A stretch of DNA of 64,000 bases from Rhabditophanes sp. KR3021 (GCA_963281155.1 CAUJLY010000003.1:6262001-6326000), one strand, 5' to 3'; shown: positions 33,801-47,687, numbered from the stretch's first letter. Notes: a model not told the origin generated them from the letters alone. Program-made: numbers and translations.

Positions 33801-36800
33801 GTAATGATGCACTTGTATAAATATTAACTAACTGAATTAATCTTCAATAAAACGGTAATAAATTACGAGGTAACAGTTATGTCTTAATAAAACAGAATAC
33901 AAACTCAATCAAATTAATATAAAACTCGAATTGCATCAACTAACAAAGAACTTCATCATCTTATTATCTATTTGTACAAATTAAATTAAACGCACTTCTA
34001 AAGTATAGTCGAGAAAAGGTTAAAAAGTGTTTAATAAAGTATATGTCTCACTCATATAATTATTTCACAACACTCAATTGATGAAAGAAGTTACCTCAAA
34101 CAAAATCCACATTCATTTATAAATAAACTGATTGGAAATCTTTTTAATTTGAGCATTTCGATTGGGTATCATTCAACCTATGTCTTAAATAATTCCCTCC
34201 ATTTAACACAACGTTATGTTTACCACTTTTGACATGCTTTGGCTCAATTGGAAGTCGCATCTTTTACTTACCTTTGTTATATACTCTGTTACAAGATACT
34301 AGAGAGTCCGTTATGATCCTTGCAAAATATGAAAAGTTATCTGCAATGTATTTTAAATTAAAACAAGGTACTTAAAAAAGATGTTCAAATCAATCGAAAT
34401 AGGTATTTTAATCAAAATGTCAGTGATCATAACCCAACAACCATTAGGTAACAATTTTTAGCAACAATAGTAATGCCATCCAAATAAACCTCCACCCAAC
34501 ATTAAATTGATACCCCATTAGGCTAAACAACAAAAATATATGATATTTATTTGAAGCTTGAGTTAGCACTTTAATAAATTAAATTGCCTTTAAAAGTTTG
34601 CCACTGAAAGTATAATAAATGATGACAAAATGTATATTATCAATTAAATTTTTAGTGTCATGATGGCGTAGGCAATAAAAGTACCAAATTTGCAGACAAT
34701 ATCATTATAATGATCCATTTTGTTCAAATGGCTCAAATAATATTTATAATTTTTATCTTTCCACTACCATAAACGGATGGAAAAGACAAAAAAGTTTGAT
34801 GATAAGAGTCTGGGGAGGGGAGAAGAGCCTCCTATCAAACTAATTTGTTATCAATTTCATAATAAATAAAAGTTTCAAAACTTTTAACCAATTAAATTGG
34901 CCTTAATGGTATGTTTCCTTTAATGATAAAACAAACAAATTTGATTATGTGGTTGGGGATTATAATGATATGGTTGGAGGCCTCAATACACGAGACATCT
35001 TTTCTCTGCTATGACTAAAGAGCCTTTTATGTCTTAATAATAAATTGGCACAAATATAAATAAAATTTTGAGTCAAGCTTGGAAGCACAAACATCCATAG
35101 ATGTATCTCTAAATTATGGTAATGCTTTGGTTATGATAAGCTCTAACTATAATTGGTCTCATTTTGATATAAAAGTTACAATTGAATTGTCATTTTTATT
35201 CAAATATAATATCTATTTATCCATCCTCCTTATAGATATAGAAAAAGATGATGATGGCATGATAGAGGAACAACAGATTCTTTTTTGTTTCCTCTTTGTT
35301 TAGATGTATATTCTTTTGTAGAAATAAATAGCAAATTAGGGAGAGAAAATATAATTTTGTGGATTAAATAAAAAATATTTATTTTCATATACTCTAATGT
35401 ACAGATATTTATAGATATTTCATTTTGATATAAGTAAATTTTTAAATTTTCGCCTTTATCAATAATGCAGAAGAAGGCAGAACCTTGGAAAGATTAATTT
35501 ATATATAAATATTGCTAAGATTCAATAAAATACAAATTCATATAATTTATTGAAAATATCCAATATAATACAAATTTATTGAAAAGATAAAATCAAAATC
35601 TTCCCAAAATAAATAATCAAACATTTCTCTATTTGATATAAATAATATTTTTGAAGTCAAATAAATGTAACAAATATCTAAGTTATGCATTTGAATGGAT
35701 ATGAATATATGTATTTAGTTATTTATATCTAAAACAGGAAGGAAGCAAAAAGTGGTGAAATATATGTAATGAGTACGAAAATGTTGTTAAATAGACTTTG
35801 TAAAGCTAAAACTTTTAAACTTAATTTGCAACTTAATTCTGTTAAATGGTCGATGATGATTGAGAGTAAAAGGTGTATGGGTGGTACAATAAACTACAAA
35901 TCACATAAGCTTAGTTGTAAAAAAGTTACATTTTTTTCAATACACAAGTAATAAATGTTTTGTAGAAAGGCATTCATTTTTTTATAAATTCGAGATAACA
36001 CACATACGTTTGTTCTTCAAAAAACAACAAAACATTTTAGACTCAAGAAATTGAGGCACTGAGCAACAAAAAAGATAATTAACCAAAATGGAATTATTTT
36101 TTAATAGTAAATAATAAATTTATATAAAACAAACAATTTTGAGGAATCTTCGAAAGTATAACAAATACTTATTTTAACTGGTACAGTATGAATATTGTAA
36201 ATATAATAAAAATATGGATAGAGGCATCATCGTTTTTAAATATATATATTTGGTTTAGATATAAATACAATAAGTAACTTGGTTGTCAGAAAGAGGGGAC
36301 AAGCTAACAGCCTATGGTATTATTATTATTCAATTTGGGATGCTAAAATGGGTGTAGATGGTTTGGCTGTTATGACATTATTATTTGGTTATGATGGGGG
36401 CAAGTTTAGGGCATAGGGGAAACAATCGTTTAAGCTTTGAGCTTATTTTGGTATTGAAACTGTAATCGGGGGAGGCACTGCCTTCTTTTGAATTAATAAT
36501 ATTGAGAAGCATAAATATATGTTATATTAATAACCATTCACAGCAAAATATGATTGGTTGGTAGCAGATATGTGATGGCTTTTTTTGTAAATGAAGTGAT
36601 TTTTAATATGCAGCTTATCTCTTGTCTTCTTTTGACATTTACTCAAAGAGGTCTGTGTATAAGTAAAATGAATATAAGGCCGTACGAAAGAAGAAGCAAT
36701 TGACATTTTTTAACTAAGTATTTAGTTAGTTCCTCACTCCTTATCACTCTAAAGTCGAGAGGTTTATAAGCAAAATTGTCCTTGGTTAATGATTTAATTT

Positions 36801-39800
36801 TTGTATTTTATATTTAAGGACCATTTAAATATATAATTTTTAATTATTAACTATTTTTGACAAAGTTTAGTTGTATGTTATAATTGTCAGCAAACACAAT
36901 ATTCAATGTCAAAAGAGAATAACCAATTAAAATATTTAAGAAAAGAAAGTTAAACGTCAAATTGTTTAATCCTGAATATCTATAATAATATTTGTTGTGA
37001 ATAAGTTTTGTTAGTGTATGTTTTGGTGTTGCATAATATATATCAAAAAATATGTATATTTTGACTGGAATAAAATGTCATATGTGTGTACCATATTCTT
37101 TATCTTTTTTGTTATTGTGGTGAATAGACAAATATGTATATCAGTTATTATTAATGTAAAAATGGGAATAAAATTTTTGGTTAATGGCAAGCCTTAAATG
37201 TGTGTGTGTATCCTAAAAAAGTTACAGTAAGATTTGTTTATACATATAGAAAGTGGGTAGATGGAAAAGCTATTAAAATATTAAAAGATAAAGATATATC
37301 TACAATAAAATGCATTGCCATATAGATGTATTTATCATCATCTGAATGTATTAAAATATAAATTAATAAGAGAGAAATAGGACAAAAAAAGTTTGGCAAC
37401 TCTTCCTGTACGAAATGACGACAAAAAAGATAAGAACCTAAATTTATACACATATGAGAAATTTTGTCATTATTAAATTTCATTCTCCTGCAAAATAAAT
37501 TAAATAGAAATTATGTATGAAGACGGTCTTTATCAAAATTATTCTCTTGTATCATATCACTTGACTATACATTCTGTACATTTTATTTCATCCATTTCAA
37601 CTTACAAACCAAAAAAGTTAGTGACTAAGAAAATTTAATAATTATTAATGAATAAACATTCCTAATATGTTTTTATCGTACATCTAATGGTAACAAACAA
37701 CAGAAAGGATAATAGTAATAGGAAAGTATATATAATTTATATCAAAAATAAAGTTTGTTTTATTTGACAAATAATATTGTATTATCATTTTATCAAGATA
37801 AATTTATTTGATAAAGGGAAGAACGACAAGGATGATATTTGCATGGACAGACAAGCACATCATTTTGGTAGTAACTCAAAAGTCATGATAAAAGACAGTT
37901 GATGCTGCTGTGTTATGGTATATGAATATAAATATATCCTTTTTTGATAAAGCAACAAATATACATTAATTTGATTTTTATAACTTTGGCAAAACAAACA
38001 AAGATATGTTAGTATATTTAGGGTATGATTATAAAAGTTGGTTCTAATAATGGACATGAAAGGGCATGTAAAATATGCTGATATATAACTTTACTGTCTA
38101 ATGTAAATATTTTTTGCCAAGATCAAAACGAAAGATATTTTAAGATGAAATGAATTGTGGCTATAAAGATTCATATCACGATTTTTGTCATTATTTGGGT
38201 ATAAAATAGATGATTGTAATTTATTATCCATACATTTGTTTAGATAAAAAAATGATGTATCTATAGAAAATAGTTTAGTGGTTTGAAATTATTATTATTG
38301 TAGGAAAAGAGAGGGCGCGGTTCGAACTGATTTTATGGTATATCATTTGACATTCACAAATGACTCAATTAGACATATCAAAAAATTATACAACAGTGAT
38401 TAATTAATGAATGAAATGAGTCAACAACCATTGATTAATTTAAATTGTCTTAAACTCACAAACCTATACCTTCATCATTTTGTATTTTGAAAAGTTCAAA
38501 CCAAAGAAACAATTGCAAAATAGTGTTGATTTATTATCAACAGACACGGCAACATCCACAAATAAATGACAAAAACCACACTTCATCTAAAATTTGCAGC
38601 CAAAATTTTGATCAGTCTCTCACTAATGACAGGGCTTGACAAAAATTAATGAGTATTCCTGTTCAAATCTTTAAATATGAGTGCATATAAATAATAAAAT
38701 ATCTCCTAAGATCATCATCTAAATGTTATGTGTGTATCAAAAAAGCTACAACATACATTTCTACATTCTTCTTGTGATAATTATTTTTAATATAAATTAA
38801 TATGTGTATTATTGTCAATGGTTGGTTCGAATAAAAATAGGATAGGCCAGCTAATGTTTTTCAATAGACATAAAATTAATATGATTTAGTTTGGGGTTTG
38901 GTAGGTAATATCAAAATGTGAATTTAATAAATGTAAATGATTTGACAATATCTAAAGTCGCATATATTTATATATTTATAAATATTTATTACTTTTCATA
39001 ATGAGATGATGATGTTGAATAAGTGGTGTGGATGTATGTAGAGATATCTTGTAGTTCATCGCTATAAGATAAAGCCTCTCGGCAATAGAGGAGGGTATTA
39101 GATATAAAAATGTTATCCAACTATTTTTGTCAAGAACAGGACAATGTTACAACTAATCAAAAGTTAGATAAAACAGATTATAATATTTGGAGATGTTGAA
39201 TATAACTATAAATAGTATCCACAACAATATCTCCAAACCAGGCTAATTCATAATTTATCCCTATCACAAAACTTGAATATGTATTTAGCCCTTAAATGAA
39301 GCTATTAACAAAAGTATATGCACACACATATACTGTACAATTAAATGATATTCATAAATCACACCGAAAATAGAATGAATTCAACCTTGGACAAGGTACC
39401 ATATACTAAAAAGCCTATTTCCTTTACCAAACTTGTGCTCACCTTAACTTAATTACAAAACAATAAGATAATCGTCGAATTATCTTAAATAGTGTACTTA
39501 AGATAAGTTATCTTCCTAAAGCGCCAATCATTACCCTAAAAACTTACCTTAGTCAAAAGAAATTATAATCTTAATTACATATGAATATGACGATGAAAAG
39601 GTACTATTTTCCTCACAATACAAAAGTAGATGGGAGGTATTGGGCCGTTAAAGCTAACAAAAAGAGAACCTTGTATACCGAAGTTTTGATTAATTTCGAA
39701 TCACAGGTAAAGTATTAGATACAGAATAAAAAGGGAGTACATTTATTAACAGTACCGTTTGCTGTTTGAAGGGTGAAGAAGATGAAGATTAAGCTCTACC

Positions 39801-42800
39801 TACCACACATAAATAAATATTCAGATAGGTAGATGTTAAAGAAGGGGCTTTGAATGACCGGTGTATGTGGAGGAATATAGTAAATATATAGTATGATTAT
39901 TATTTTTTTGACACGACAACTCTTCATTTAATAGAAAAAAGAGATGGATTTTCTGATGGAGAAAAGTCATTTTTGCTCGGGTAAATTTTAGTGCTGAGAG
40001 GCTCTTTGCAACATCAAAAACCTCAAATATAGTTTGCTGAAGAAACTAGTAATTTTCACGAAAATCAAAGTTAAAAGAAGGGCAACCGTCTTTAAATTAT
40101 TCATAGATGAGAAAATTTGTTATAATTCAAAAAGTTAAATTAATTAAGTTTAATTGAAGGTACAGGTGCCGACATTAGAGATGGCCATCGGTGTGACTAG
40201 TTTTGTGTGTTAGGTATGATGATTTAATTATATATGAAAAAAGGATTTTAACCCAGTAAAATTTAATGTAAACCAAAAACATGTGCCGGACTAGTTTGAA
40301 AATAACCATAAATTACCTTTTTTGAAGTTTTAAAAAAGTCGGCTCGACGATTGTAAAAAGTGGTTGGTGTTTGTTAATAAATTAAGGTGGTCAGTATTTT
40401 GTCAAAAAGGGTGATGTCTTCAAGATCAAAGGAATTAAAGTCTTAGTGTTGTTAGATCCAACTTAAAAGGAAAAAAGTCTTATTAATTAATTCCATTATG
40501 TCACATGATGATAGTAACATTCTTATTTTTTGCTAATAAAACAAATGTGTGGTAATAAAGTAGTTAAACAAATGTTACTGTTCCTTTCATTTAAAGTTAA
40601 TAATTATTGCTAGTGAACAGTTGATTTGGTTTTATAAGTAGTAAGTAATAAGTTTGTTCTCAAAAAGTATGATGATTATGTAATAAATTAGAAGCTAAGA
40701 TTTGAGTAATGGGATTAATGAATAAGTTAAGATGCATCAGAAATATTGGTTTGATTTGTTGTAACAATATATTTATTTAGATAGAATACATTTATATTAA
40801 TGATGAATATTAAAATAAGAGTAAATGTTTTGAATAACTTAAGAAGTTGTGTTTAATTTTTTAAATATGTTCTTCATATAATCTCCAGATATTTTTAATA
40901 TGTTGTGTATATATTTGAAGATGACATAAATATTATATTTATATCATAATTTTTTATAAGTACGAAAATGTATGGATATTGTGTTTAGGGTGACTGGCGT
41001 GATGATTAGTGATTAATTGTTTCTAAACAAGTCAACTAATTAAAACATTGGAAGATATTATACTTTTTGATTATAATCATTCACACTCTGATGGCATAAT
41101 ATTTAGGAGACAATGTTTCCAATGAGATTAGTTATTTCTATCAAAAATGTATGGTAGTCATTTGAGATCTAATCTAATAATAAATAAAATATTAAAAGTT
41201 GCATATTAACAACAATTCATTCAACTAATCTTCTTTTTAAACTCAATTTTCGTTGATTTGTTGGAGCGATATTGAAACAAATGTACATGCAATTATGCAA
41301 ATAAAACTGAGTTAACCTAAAAATATTTATAAAACTAAAATATAATTTGAATCTAACAAAAAAATTAATTTCCAAAGGCATCAGAATATCAAAAATGTTG
41401 ATGGTTATGGTAAATAAACTACATATATTTTTATCGTCATTAAGATGACTTTAAGCAAACAATAAAAATAATATTAAAAAAAGAAATGCTTTCATGTTGC
41501 GTGTAAATAAATGAATGTTTATCAAAAAGAAGATCGTGTCATATTTAAAATCAAAGGGCACACCATACAATGCACCATTTATCAAAATTAATTTGAGACT
41601 TTTATGTAATAATATTAAATATACTATTGAAGACATCCATCCATACTAAATGATTTATTTAATTTAACAAAAAATTAACTAAATTTTGGATGGCAAACGC
41701 ACTTTTATCAAGTAGATATTAAAAATTTTACAGCCCATTTTATGGCTGGGCTCTTTGTTTTGAATGGTAACAATTAATATTAAGAGATTTTAATGGGTTA
41801 TCTATTTAACTTATATCCACTAGATACAACTTCTAATAAGTTAGCTTTAAACTATATTATTTATACAGCATACATACAAAGTCTCACTTAAATAAGTACA
41901 AAATGATAATACTATGATAATAATGATGAATGGGGGAAAAAGCCAGATCTCCGCCTCAGGTTTTTGAACTTATTCAAAATATGAGCAAAAAGTAATTAAT
42001 ATCTGTTTGTTAGAAAAGATAAAATATATGTATCAGCTAATCTTGCATCATCGTCTTAAGAACTTCCTCTACAACTAACAATCAAATTTGATTGAAAATG
42101 AATGAGCAATAATCTATTCATCATCACGCAACCCCAAGAACCTTTCAACTCAAAATCTTTTTCTTTCATTAAAGATGAAAGATAATTATTTAATTGCTTT
42201 GATATTCTATCAATTTAATATCTTTCAAGCATTAGACAAGAAGTCGTTTGGTTTGTTTCCTACAACAACTTTTGGGTCTCTTGTACAGTATGTGAACAAA
42301 TTTTTAAAGTATATTAAATATCATATTTCTTTTTAATACTCTCTTCCCATACTATATTAAATTATATCAATTTTGATAAATTTTGTAATGCTTTTTTGAT
42401 ACAAGATACGCAAGACATTTAAGTAAATGGATGTGAAGAGTTCAATATTGTGAGAATATGGTAATTAAGGGATATAGTAACTCAAAAATACCACATCCAT
42501 CATCTTTAATAACTATCCATCAGCAAAATTCTAACAATACCACACCTTTATTTTACACCTAAGTAACAACTACAAATGTTCAAGATATAAGTAAGAAAAA
42601 TGTCCTATTGTTGTGACAGAACACACTTTTTTATTGTGTTTGTTAGCAGACGATTCATTATACATATTTAATCTATTTCTCAAATCTGGCCTCATTACAA
42701 TGGATATAAATTTGGTAAATACTATTATTATATTTTTAAGTAAAATGCAAAGTGTTTGTCCTTTGTTTTGGGGTTATATTAAAAAGACAAGACAAAATAT

Positions 42801-45141
42801 AGTTAATGAGTTAAGCTGACATTTACCCCCATTGTTTTATATCAAATTAATATGTATGTCCTTCTTTTTATGTAGTTATGTAGACAAAGCTAAATGACAA
42901 TAATCTCTTTTCTCATATCTTATTATATCTTGTAGTATTGTGTGATAATAGCTACTAAAACGGAAATTTGATTTGATATATTATGTAAATTTTTTGTTTG
43001 TTTATATCTCTCGTATATAGATATAATTTATATGTATGGATGTGTTATTACCATATAAATCTTAAAACAAGTATCAAGAAACAATTATTTTGGTCGATTG
43101 TATTATGTATGTTTGTTGTTGCTGTGGTGATGTCTTTTGATAAAAGTTTTTGGGTTGATATATAATAAAATTAAAATTCATTACACATACAGGAAACATA
43201 TTGTCAAACTATTATTTAGCTTATACATAATAATGAAATGGGGAAGATGTTTTGTTTGTTGGGAATAGAAGTTGATTATAATGGACAAGTATCTAATCAA
43301 AGGCAAAAAATTAACTTTTGATTCAATTTAAAAGGGGCACATCGTCCTATCTTATTGTATTGTTTAATAAATTATGGGAAGCTTTGTATAAATGAAATGA
43401 CCAAAGTCAAAGCCTAACATGTTTCTTTAATTAGGAGTAAGAAGAGGTTATATAAATTAGAATGAATAATTAATTGGTAATGAGACCAGTCAAAACTACA
43501 ATTTAATACATCATTTATAATCACGGCAAATTCAGTTTGAACTTGAAAATAGTATGGTATGAATAATTAAGCGAAAGGAAGTCAATTCGATCAATCAAAT
43601 CCATTACCTCTACTCTTCGAAAATATTATCTAATTTAAAATAACCTCAAATGCAATATTCTAATCCAAAATAGGTAGTTAAACTAAATATTTAATTTGAT
43701 TTTGTAAAATTAAGAAGACAACCTTGGTTTGTAGTATTAATATGATAATAATAGTATCAAAAGATAATATGTACAGAGTACCGTCATCAATTTAACTGGT
43801 TACGGGTTATAATTTTTATGGCTTTTTTGGGATATAAATTTATTTATGTGTAATATCAAACATAGATATAATAATAGTTATCAGGTTAAGAAATTTGTTT
43901 CAAATGTATGGGGTTTGAACAAATTTTGAAAGGAACAAAAATTCTAATACATATATTAGGAATTGTCATATGTTTATGGTAATAAATAAGATCATAACAA
44001 ATTTAATTATACGCATGGAAATAAGAGATGTGAATATGACTATAATATGTAGATATGTATGATGTAATATTAACTACTGACGGCACATCTTTAAATTTGA
44101 TAAATTATTTTTTAAAATATTTATTTGCTTTCATATATCAATTTTTGGTTGTTTTCCTTTTGGACACAACTCCCGCACCTTCCTCGTCATATTATTATTA
44201 ACATAACTTTTTTATTCACATATAGTGTATCCATTTATGACTATTAAATTGCCAATCAAAAGGTGTAGATGGTTAAAATATATGTGTGAGATATTTGATA
44301 AGCACCACCATATTGTTTCAATTTATTGGTTGAATGAAGGGATGTAGTGATGGGTCCACTAAAGGAAGGGGCTCAAATTTCATTAATAATACAAACAACC
44401 AAACGATTGTTCCAACTTTAATTGACAAGCCTTGCGCCCTAATAAGACGATAAAATGTTATATGTAATGACATAAGCATTATTAAAAATTAGATTGGCAA
44501 AGGGTCAAAAATTAAGGAAAAGCAGCGATTAATGAGACAATACCATTTGTAAATTAGATCAAATGTAAATTAATAATAACCACAACTAACGTACAAATAA
44601 CACAGATAAAATTTCTGTCAAAAAGGACGCGCAACTTATGATTAATTCTTGAGGGATCCAGATTTAATAATTAATAAACCTTCTACTCAATTAAACCTGT
44701 CAAAAGAAACTAAACATCTAGACCTACAACAAACCCCACTTCAAAAGAAAATATGCCGAAATATGTTTAATAATATTTTGAAAGGTGCCTGTCACAACAG
44801 CCCATAATAATTTTAAGGATTGACCAGGCAAATATATGTGGAAGAGTACTGGTGACAACGGAATTAATCCTTTGATCTAACTTTAAGTACTTTTAAATGT
44901 TTGAAACTTTTTTGTGTGCCAAACAACAAGATTGATGGAGTTTTAGGTCTTTGAGAAGCTTATTTTACAAAATAATTTATTTAGCAAGAAAAAAGAGTGT
45001 TGTGTATGTGATGAACATTAAGATTCATAAATAATTAAATATAACTTCTCTTTTTTACCAAAATTACATTGAAAAGAAACAATAATATTCACAACTTTTT
45101 TAATAAGTATATATTTGGTTATATAAAATAATAAAATTAAT
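30863..45141. other. 14-kb gene desert upstream of spalt
   Basis: No credible gene other than the small two-exon frame at 39581-39776. Frames of 60-80 codons scattered here (for example 33130-33360 minus, 35079-35303 plus, 37238-37483 minus) are rich in Ile, Tyr, Asn and Leu and look random. The missing 5' exon and promoter of spalt should lie in this stretch. Segments with more G+C and less simple A/T, such as 34965-35040, 36285-36480 and 38560-38650, are candidate conserved non-coding elements, by inference only. Confidence 0.5.
39581..39776 (+). CDS. Candidate two-exon mini-gene in the spalt desert
   Basis: An ATG frame (39581-39706) encodes a 42-residue basic peptide including RYYFPHNTKVDGRYWAVKA and KKRTLYTEVLINFESQ. 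It reaches CAG|GTAAAG, a good donor. A 46-nt interval ends in TTATTAACAG at 39752, and the next exon would add seven residues (YRLLFEG) before TGA at 39774-39776. Intron size and splice signals match the window's real genes and the peptide is not of chance-AT composition. An alternative acceptor phase would read CCLKGEEDED. It may be a short gene, a remnant of a longer one, or one exon of an undetected gene. Family not recognised. Confidence 0.35.
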
Positions 45142-47687
45142 TTATAAAGTGTTAAGGAGACGTTCAACGGCTGCATTTACATCTCCAAAGCATGCAATAA
45201 GAGCGCGAATGTTATTTTCCTTGTTTGAGAAACCCATTGAGACTAATTGTTCAAGTTGGTCTTTGAAGCGTTCTTCTGGAGGGATATTGTTAAGGTTGGC
45301 AGCGGCGGCAGCAGCAGCCTAAAATTTAAAGTTATTAATATTTGTTGAAGATTAAAAAAAGAATGGTAGTGCCGATATTTTTAAGCTTTTACAACATTTT
45401 GTCACCTAATCCTGGGTACATGATATCAAAAAAGGATTATTGTGATGTTGACCGGTGCCACCATGTATAAGGTCAAATAGTTAAGTCCAAAAAGTTATGT
45501 CAAAGTAGTTAACTTAAAATAGTTAAGTCATTTTTGACTAGATTGATACCCACCAACAACTAAAGCCAGATGTAAAAGTCTTTTCTCAAATAGTATCGCT
45601 ATAATTAAATTCCCACTTATTATGAGGCAGATGATAAGGGAAATAAGTGAGGGGTAATAAATTTAACTAAATTTATAACATGTTATTAAACGGTACATTC
45701 AATAGAACACATTTTTATGCCAATCCCATGATGGTTTGTTGTTGTTAGTGATTAATTAAATTACACTATCTTCAATAGTGGGGGTTTTCTTATTACTTAC
45801 ATCATTATCTGTTGACAATTGGCCAAATTGGGCTAGCAATTGACTTGGATCCCCTTGCATGCCAGGAATGGCACCTCCCATCTGCATGAGACCTGGAGCT
45901 TCGACCCGAAGAACTTCGTAGGCTTCGCGGATTTGACGGAGGGCATCCATGACACGTGGATTCGACAAAGCTTGCAGCATACGTGGATTGGACATGGCTT
46001 GGAGCATGCGTGGGTTAGACATGGCTTGAGACATTCTATTCATGGACTCTTCGTCGGCATTTCCTCCAGCGGCTGACATCAATTGCTGCATCATCCCAGG
46101 GTCTGACATCATCTGAGTCATGGCTTCAGACATTTCAGGAGTCATGTTTTGGAGCATAGATTCGGCAAATGAATTCATACCTGCACCTCCCATCCCTGGC
46201 ATACGTGGAGCCTGGCCAGAAGCAGTTGGAGTAGTAGCAGGGCCTCCCCATGGATTTGGCAAAGCTTCGGCATTTTCAACGCCAGCTCTCTGGCTTCTGG
46301 AAGGAGTAGTGTTACTATTACCCAAAGCAGCGAAAGGATTCGCATTGGAAGACAACAAAGGTTCTTGCACATTTTGGTACAATCTCTCCAATGCAGCCTC
46401 ACCTCCAGGTATCCCGTGTAACTGCAATAAGAGCGATTAATAACTAGTAGAAGGAAGTGACAATAAATATTTTAAACCCATTTACTTTTTTGTTAATAAA
46501 GACTACTTATAAATCCTTTTCATTTGTATAATGATCATGAAATAACATATACTTTTCATCAGCTAGGGATAATAGCTTAAATCTCATGAAACTCCTCAAA
46601 ACTAAAATCTTCTTTGGGAACTAAAAATTGTTGATGACATTAACCCCGTCGAAATGACAACTGCTTAGAAAACCTAAAATGGGCAACATATCAGGAGAAT
46701 GCCTTGAATGGTGTCGGCAAAAAAGTGATTCAATTGACATTGGATGATGAGTGGGTCTAAATTTATCAATCTATTAGAGAAGCTGCTCAAGCTATGGAGC
46801 TGCACCAGGTTGTTTGTCTAATTACATTAATAGAAGATGGTTATGAGAGGTTTCAAGCGGGAGTTTAAAGAGAATTCTTTTATTGGCAGCATAGATTATA
46901 CCTTAAGTATGACCTCCGATTGGTGGATTAATTTTATATTTTGTGCCGCTTTTTATTTTTTTGTCTTACTAAATTTTGTGTTTAAAAAGTTTAACTTGTC
47001 TAAATTTAAGCTTTTCTCAAATATGTTTGAGTTTACTTTAAACTTTTAGATTATTCTTACGTTTCTAATGGCTTGGTCATTGCTTCTCATCAATTCATTG
47101 AAGGCATTAGGGTTGCGCATCATATCCATTGTTCTTCTTAGCAAAGCAGGGTCATTTAAGATATGGCCCATTTCGGGGTTTCTTTCAATCATTTGTTGGA
47201 TTTGAGGGTTGGAGCCGAGCATACTACGGATGAGTTCGGGATTAGACATGATGCTTTGCATCATTGGATTATTCATCATTTGAGACATGTATTCCATGTT
47301 TCCACCGGCGGGTGCGGCTTGTCTTGGAGCAGATGTGTTAGCCGCGTTAGAAGGTTGAGCAGAGGCAGCAGTGGATGGTTTTGGAGGAGCGGGTCCAAGT
47401 TGACTGACGACCAAGTGAATTGTTTGCTGGTCTTTGATTCCGAGCTCCTTCAATACTTCATTGTCCTTGCAAATTTTTCCGGAATAAATGATTCTTTGTC
47501 TGTCTTCTGGATCGCTGGTGACTTTTGTGATTGCGCTTTTGAGCTAAAGATAAAATTAATTAATATATCACTTTAAAATATAAAAAATTACTTCAAGAAT
47601 GGTAGCATCTTCGCCGATTTGGACGACAACCTTGTCAGTCAATTTCTTTACATTAAGTGAAAGCATTTTAGGAGATTCTTCACTCAT
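45142..47687 (-). CDS. UBQLN: Ubiquilin (UBL-STI1-UBA proteasome shuttle)
   Basis: Exons 47687-47592, 47543-47061, 46421-45801 and 45318-45142 join in phase 0 at every junction and give 458 residues. Exon 1 and the start of exon 2 make the ubiquitin-like domain (VNVKKL-type strand [14 protein letters not shown], then [11 protein letters not shown] and [12 protein letters not shown]). STI1-type repeats follow, rich in Met, Asn and Pro ([34 protein letters not shown], then [20 protein letters not shown]). The fourth exon is a complete UBA domain ([20 protein letters not shown]...AVERLLNTL). Ubiquilins bind ubiquitylated clients through UBA and the proteasome through UBL, and chaperone hydrophobic proteins. 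Reading through the last donor would end the protein after 14 extra residues without UBA. Intron 2 (46422-47060) carries an antisense HNH-like remnant. Confidence 0.95.
46612..46868 (+). pseudogene. Remnant of an HNH homing-endonuclease-like gene with a NUMOD-like segment, antisense in the ubiquilin intron
   Basis: On the plus strand, LKIVDDINP (46621-46647) resembles the VDHIN core of HNH nucleases, with the catalytic His position changed to Asp. After a one-base frame break near 46647, the next frame reads [19 protein letters not shown], which matches the N-x-L-x-N-L-x-W-x-T/S-x-x-E-N-A pattern that closes the HNH domain of phage and large-DNA-virus homing endonucleases. Then [14 protein letters not shown], an in-frame TAA at 46758-46760, and [15 protein letters not shown] follow. 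That order (GK-V-I-Q-x-x-L, then S-I-R-E-A-A) is the NUMOD1-type DNA-binding segment that commonly follows HNH. The frame stops at 46866-46868. The upstream half is missing. The recognition is from memory of family patterns, not a search. Confidence 0.65.

Noticed and set aside
34990..35030. Possible spalt first exon on the minus strand (ATG reading MSRVLRPP)
   Set aside because: SALL proteins often begin MSRRKQ, but this frame soon stops and no GT donor follows in phase.
35079..35303. 74-codon frame in the spalt desert
   Set aside because: Looks random after the first 30 residues, and no splice context or known motif is visible.
38300..38330. tRNA-like GGTTCGAAC box
   Set aside because: No matching A box or cloverleaf could be built around it.
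44160..44205. Another possible spalt start on the minus strand (MTRK followed by GTGCGG)
   Set aside because: The donor is far from consensus and similarity to the SALL N-terminus is only a few residues.
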